Origin: Draconibacterium orientale
GTDB lineage: Bacteria; Bacteroidota; Bacteroidia; Bacteroidales; UBA1556
Reading direction: 5' to 3'
Assembly: GCA_022736595.1 (NCBI GenBank)
Contig: DZDC01000094.1
Coordinates: forward strand, 1 to 8,718
Length of the DNA: 8,718 bases
The notes beneath the pieces were generated by a model that made no database searches, had not been told where the DNA came from, and worked only from the letters and a program-made list of their open reading frames with translations. This document shows, piece by piece, positions 6,709 to 8,718 of this stretch. Made by a program: the position numbers and the translations under genes. Positions within the stretch are counted from its first letter, which is position 1. Each line of letters opens with the position of its first letter.

Positions 6709-6767
6709 TAAAACAGGCTTTTTAGCTTTCTTGGAAAAAAGAAAAAGGCTTAAAATTTAAAGAATGA

Positions 6768-7919
6768 TTAGAAGGCCTCGCTAAATCCAAAAAATAAAGT
6801 GCTGAATCCAGGACCAAATCCGGCGTCGAGGCGAAGGTTGATTTTATTTTTAGGATCCACTTCAAAGCGCAATCCCCCTCCTGCCGACATACGGATGTAT
6901 TTGGTGGTGAAATCGCCATAGGTTGGCATCACTTCTCCAGCGCTAATAAAGGCAGCAGCGCCAATCACCCAGAACAAATGGCGACGCAGTTCCACTTGGG
7001 TATCTATGATGGTTTTATCACGATACTGACCATTGTAATATCCTCTCATACGATCGCTACCTCCCATATAAGCGTAGGAATATAACGGAATCGATTCTCC
7101 AAAATTGGTTTCAGTATAAAGTTGATAACCAATTGAAAAACCTAATGGCAGTTGGCGAAAAGCTCTAAAATCAAACTTTAAACGCGTAAAGGAAAAATCA
7201 GAACCCAGCCAGCTAAGGTAATATTGCGATTCAAGCGTTGCAAAAATGCCTTTTCCAGTATTGTAAACATTGTCGCGACTGTCGTACATCACGTTCAATC
7301 CAATTCCTGAATTGATCCCAGCTTTAGCGTCGCTGTATTCTTGAACTACAAAATTACCACTGTCAACACTTACATTAAATACATCGTAGAAATGATAAGA
7401 TGCACCCACATAAATATTTTCAAAAACCATCCGCCGATATTTTAAATCGGTGGAGAAGTATGATTTGGTAACCAAAGCCGAACTATCGGGATTGATTTCG
7501 TTACCCACGCCCCAAAACTGACGAGGAAATTTCTCCAGACGTACGGTAGCCTCAGCTATGTTGTTACTTTCGTCCCAATAAAATTTACTTCCTACTCCTA
7601 AAAACATTTGGCCATACATCGAGAATCCGACGGACTCCCCTACCGAAGAAGCTCTTGACAGTGAATCTTTTTTGCTCAACTGAAATGCATTAAATTTTGC
7701 TAAACCAAATACCCAGTTGGTTTCGGTGCTGTAAGTAATGATGGGAGCTGGAGTCTTCACCATTATTTTATATACCATATCATTGTATCTCAATAGCTTA
7801 TCTACAAAAGTAAGGGTATCTATTTTCTCTGAACCATTAACTTCAATCTCATTTTTTTGCGCAAAAACCTGTGAAAATAATAAACTGTAAAAAACAATTA
7901 ACAAGCAAGCATTTCTCAT
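6768..7919 (-). CDS. Omp85-superfamily outer-membrane barrel protein lacking POTRA domains
   Basis: The product has 383 residues. Residues 1-20 form a signal peptide (LLFSQVFA, cleaved before QK). About 40 residues of linker follow, then a beta-barrel from about 60 to the C-terminal F383. Bacterial surface-antigen (Omp85 barrel) signatures are visible: GVGNE (137-141), Y212-D-S-R-D-N (strand/turn before T-G-K-G), the lid-loop motif G286-G-S-D-R-M-R292-G-Y294, and the last strands G348-G-L-R-F-E-V-D with L362-R-L-D-A-G-F-G-P-G. The C-terminal aromatic fits an outer-membrane assembly signal. BamA and TamA carry POTRA repeats before the barrel; none fits in the short N-terminal region here, matching the POTRA-less Omp85 class reported mainly from Bacteroidota, whose function is poorly known. 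It is not BamA itself. The start is 3 bases after the SDR stop, with GGGGA (7930-7926) as Shine-Dalgarno, so it is probably translated together with the SDR. Confidence 0.88.
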   Translation of the reverse strand: MRNACLLIVFYSLLFSQVFAQKNEIEVNGSEKIDTLTFVDKLLRYNDMVYKIMVKTPAPIITYSTETNWVFGLAKFNAFQLSKKDSLSRASSVGESVGFSMYGQMFLGVGSKFYWDESNNIAEATVRLEKFPRQFWGVGNEINPDSSALVTKSYFSTDLKYRRMVFENIYVGASYHFYDVFNVSVDSGNFVVQEYSDAKAGINSGIGLNVMYDSRDNVYNTGKGIFATLESQYYLSWLGSDFSFTRLKFDFRAFRQLPLGFSIGYQLYTETNFGESIPLYSYAYMGGSDRMRGYYNGQYRDKTIIDTQVELRRHLFWVIGAAAFISAGEVMPTYGDFTTKYIRMSAGGGLRFEVDPKNKINLRLDAGFGPGFSTLFFGFSEAF

Positions 7920-7922
7920 ACG

Positions 7923-8642
7923 TTATCCCCGTAAACTGACCTCAATGATGCGTCCGTTGTTAAGTTTGCCATAATTCAAAGCAAAGTCGGCAATAAATTT
8001 ACCCATTTCATCGGAGGTAATGGGAGCTTTAAAACCGGGAAAAGCTGCTTCTAACATTTCGGTTTGCACACTGCCTGGATTAATGCTATTGGTGTGAATG
8101 TTAAGACTTTTCCACTCTGTAGCCATACTTTCGGTAAGGCTATTTAATGCTGCCTTAGATGCGCTGTAAACTCCCAATCCTGGGAACTTTTCGGTTCCCT
8201 GAACGCCCCCCATACTACCAATATTTACAATATGGGAAAGCAAATCAGGAGCAAAAAAACGCAGCATAGTTTGGCTGAGTTTCAGTGCTGCAAAAGCATT
8301 AATAAGCATGTGTTGTTCCCATGTTTGAAAATCAACCTCAGTCAAGGGTTTAGTTTCGAGAAAGGCCGCATTATTGATGAGAATATCAATATGATTTCCT
8401 TCATTGAGCTCAAAAAAATCAACAAATGCATTGCTAAGTTGATCATAATCCTGAGCAGCCAAATCAAATGCTAAAAAGGAGAACTGCGAACCCTGCCCTT
8501 TACGTTCAACGTCAAGGCGTAATTTTTCAAGCTTTTTAGCATCCCTAGAAATACCGAAAATTTGATGCTGACCCATTTCTGCTAACGCCAAAACGGTAGC
8601 CCTTCCAATTCCGGAACTGACTCCACTTATTACAATATTCAT
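7923..8642 (-). CDS. Short-chain dehydrogenase/reductase (classical SDR)
   Basis: The product has 239 residues, a normal classical SDR length, and is cytosolic with no signal peptide. The Rossmann glycine motif is G7-V-S-S-G11-I-G13, and R33 after the second strand (G-I-S-R-D) suggests preference for NADP(H). The structural N90-N-A-A93 motif, catalytic N115, S143, Y159 and K163 (Y-S-A-S-K) and N188-P-G190 are all intact, so the enzyme should be active. The variable C-terminal substrate loop (about 191-215) gives no substrate that I recognise. The ATG at 8642 puts the glycine motif at residue 7, the usual position, and there is no Shine-Dalgarno. It is the first gene of a two-gene unit with the Omp85 barrel protein; this pairing of a cytosolic oxidoreductase with an outer-membrane protein does not by itself indicate a pathway. 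Confidence 0.92.
   Translation of the reverse strand: MNIVISGVSSGIGRATVLALAEMGQHQIFGISRDAKKLEKLRLDVERKGQGSQFSFLAFDLAAQDYDQLSNAFVDFFELNEGNHIDILINNAAFLETKPLTEVDFQTWEQHMLINAFAALKLSQTMLRFFAPDLLSHIVNIGSMGGVQGTEKFPGLGVYSASKAALNSLTESMATEWKSLNIHTNSINPGSVQTEMLEAAFPGFKAPITSDEMGKFIADFALNYGKLNNGRIIEVSLRG
7926..7930 (-). promoter_or_regulatory. Shine-Dalgarno of the Omp85 gene
   Basis: GGGGA on the minus strand (7930-7926) is formed by the last Arg-Gly codons of the SDR gene and lies 6 bases before the Omp85 ATG at 7919. It supports that start and coupling to SDR translation. Confidence 0.45.
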
Positions 8643-8692
8643 ATCAAAAGTTATTGAGAATACACATTCATTCCATCCAAAATATTGGAAGA

Positions 8693-8700
8693 CAAATGTA
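8693..8700 (-). promoter_or_regulatory. Candidate -7 element of the SDR-Omp85 operon
   Basis: TACATTTG on the minus strand (8700-8693) matches TAnnTTTG exactly and lies 50 bases before the SDR start codon. The expected -33 element would fall at or beyond the right edge of the window (position 8718), so it cannot be checked here. The rest of 8643-8718 shows no supported gene. Confidence 0.45.
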
Positions 8701-8718
8701 AATGATTTTGCGAGATGG

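Noticed and set aside
6713..6756. T/A-rich hairpin-like stretch after the Omp85 stop as an intrinsic terminator
   Set aside because: AGGCTTTTTAG and AAAAAGGCTT are largely direct rather than inverted repeats; the possible stem is only about 6 A-T-rich pairs with mismatches and is not followed by a proper T tract.
6491..6919. Two short minus-strand frames (6491-6694 and 6722-6919)
   Set aside because: They overlap the ends of nrnA and the Omp85 gene in other frames and have no recognisable features, promoter or Shine-Dalgarno.
8701..8718. Plus-strand ATG codons near the right edge as the start of a divergent gene
   Set aside because: Fewer than 20 bases are available and there is no Shine-Dalgarno or recognisable coding sequence.
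1..8718. Mobile element, CRISPR array, defence island, tRNA or rRNA
   Set aside because: No transposase, integrase, regularly spaced repeats, or RNA gene sequence was seen; every long frame is accounted for by ordinary chromosomal families.

Overview
The window looks like ordinary, moderately AT-rich chromosome from a member of the Bacteroidota. The clues are a fused SecD-SecF protein that begins MQNKGAIRLL, the DUF1573 repeat protein with SCGC motifs, a POTRA-less Omp85 barrel, the start of a CarboxypepD_reg/TonB-receptor-type protein, and putative promoters of the Bacteroidota type (TAnnTTTG at -7) with almost no Shine-Dalgarno sequences at transcript-leading genes. The genus cannot be fixed from this sequence; the DHH phosphoesterase plus FKBP lipoprotein pair recalls the gldI neighbourhood of Flavobacteriia.

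Layout, left to right. Positions 1-205 (minus) hold the N-terminal 68 codons of an exported protein with a carboxypeptidase-regulatory-like domain, probably a TonB-dependent outer-membrane receptor. A 180-base non-coding stretch follows, with a 14-bp palindrome. A strong intrinsic terminator (386-423) then ends secDF (443-3586, minus), whose promoter lies at about 3635-3665. An AT-rich divergent spacer of about 390 bases separates secDF from the only complete plus-strand gene, a secreted three-domain DUF1573/ASH-like protein (3973-5052). That gene runs tail-to-tail, with a 4-base overlap, into a minus-strand pair: a DHH/DHHA1 phosphoesterase of the NrnA type (5581-6585) followed by an FKBP-type lipoprotein (5049-5573). 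After a 182-base spacer with an inverted repeat comes a second minus-strand pair: a short-chain dehydrogenase (7923-8642) followed 3 bases later by an Omp85-family barrel protein (6768-7919). The last 76 bases are the upstream region of that operon.

Functionally, most of the genes concern the cell envelope: SecDF drives late steps of protein export, and the receptor, DUF1573 protein, FKBP lipoprotein and Omp85 barrel would all be exported proteins. NrnA (nanoRNA/pAp turnover) and the SDR are cytosolic. I found no mobile element, CRISPR array, phage gene, tRNA or rRNA, and no clear new multi-gene system. The more interesting details are the substituted FKBP active site, the SDR/Omp85 coupling, the internal DUF1573 duplication, and the restriction of Shine-Dalgarno sequences to the second gene of each operon.
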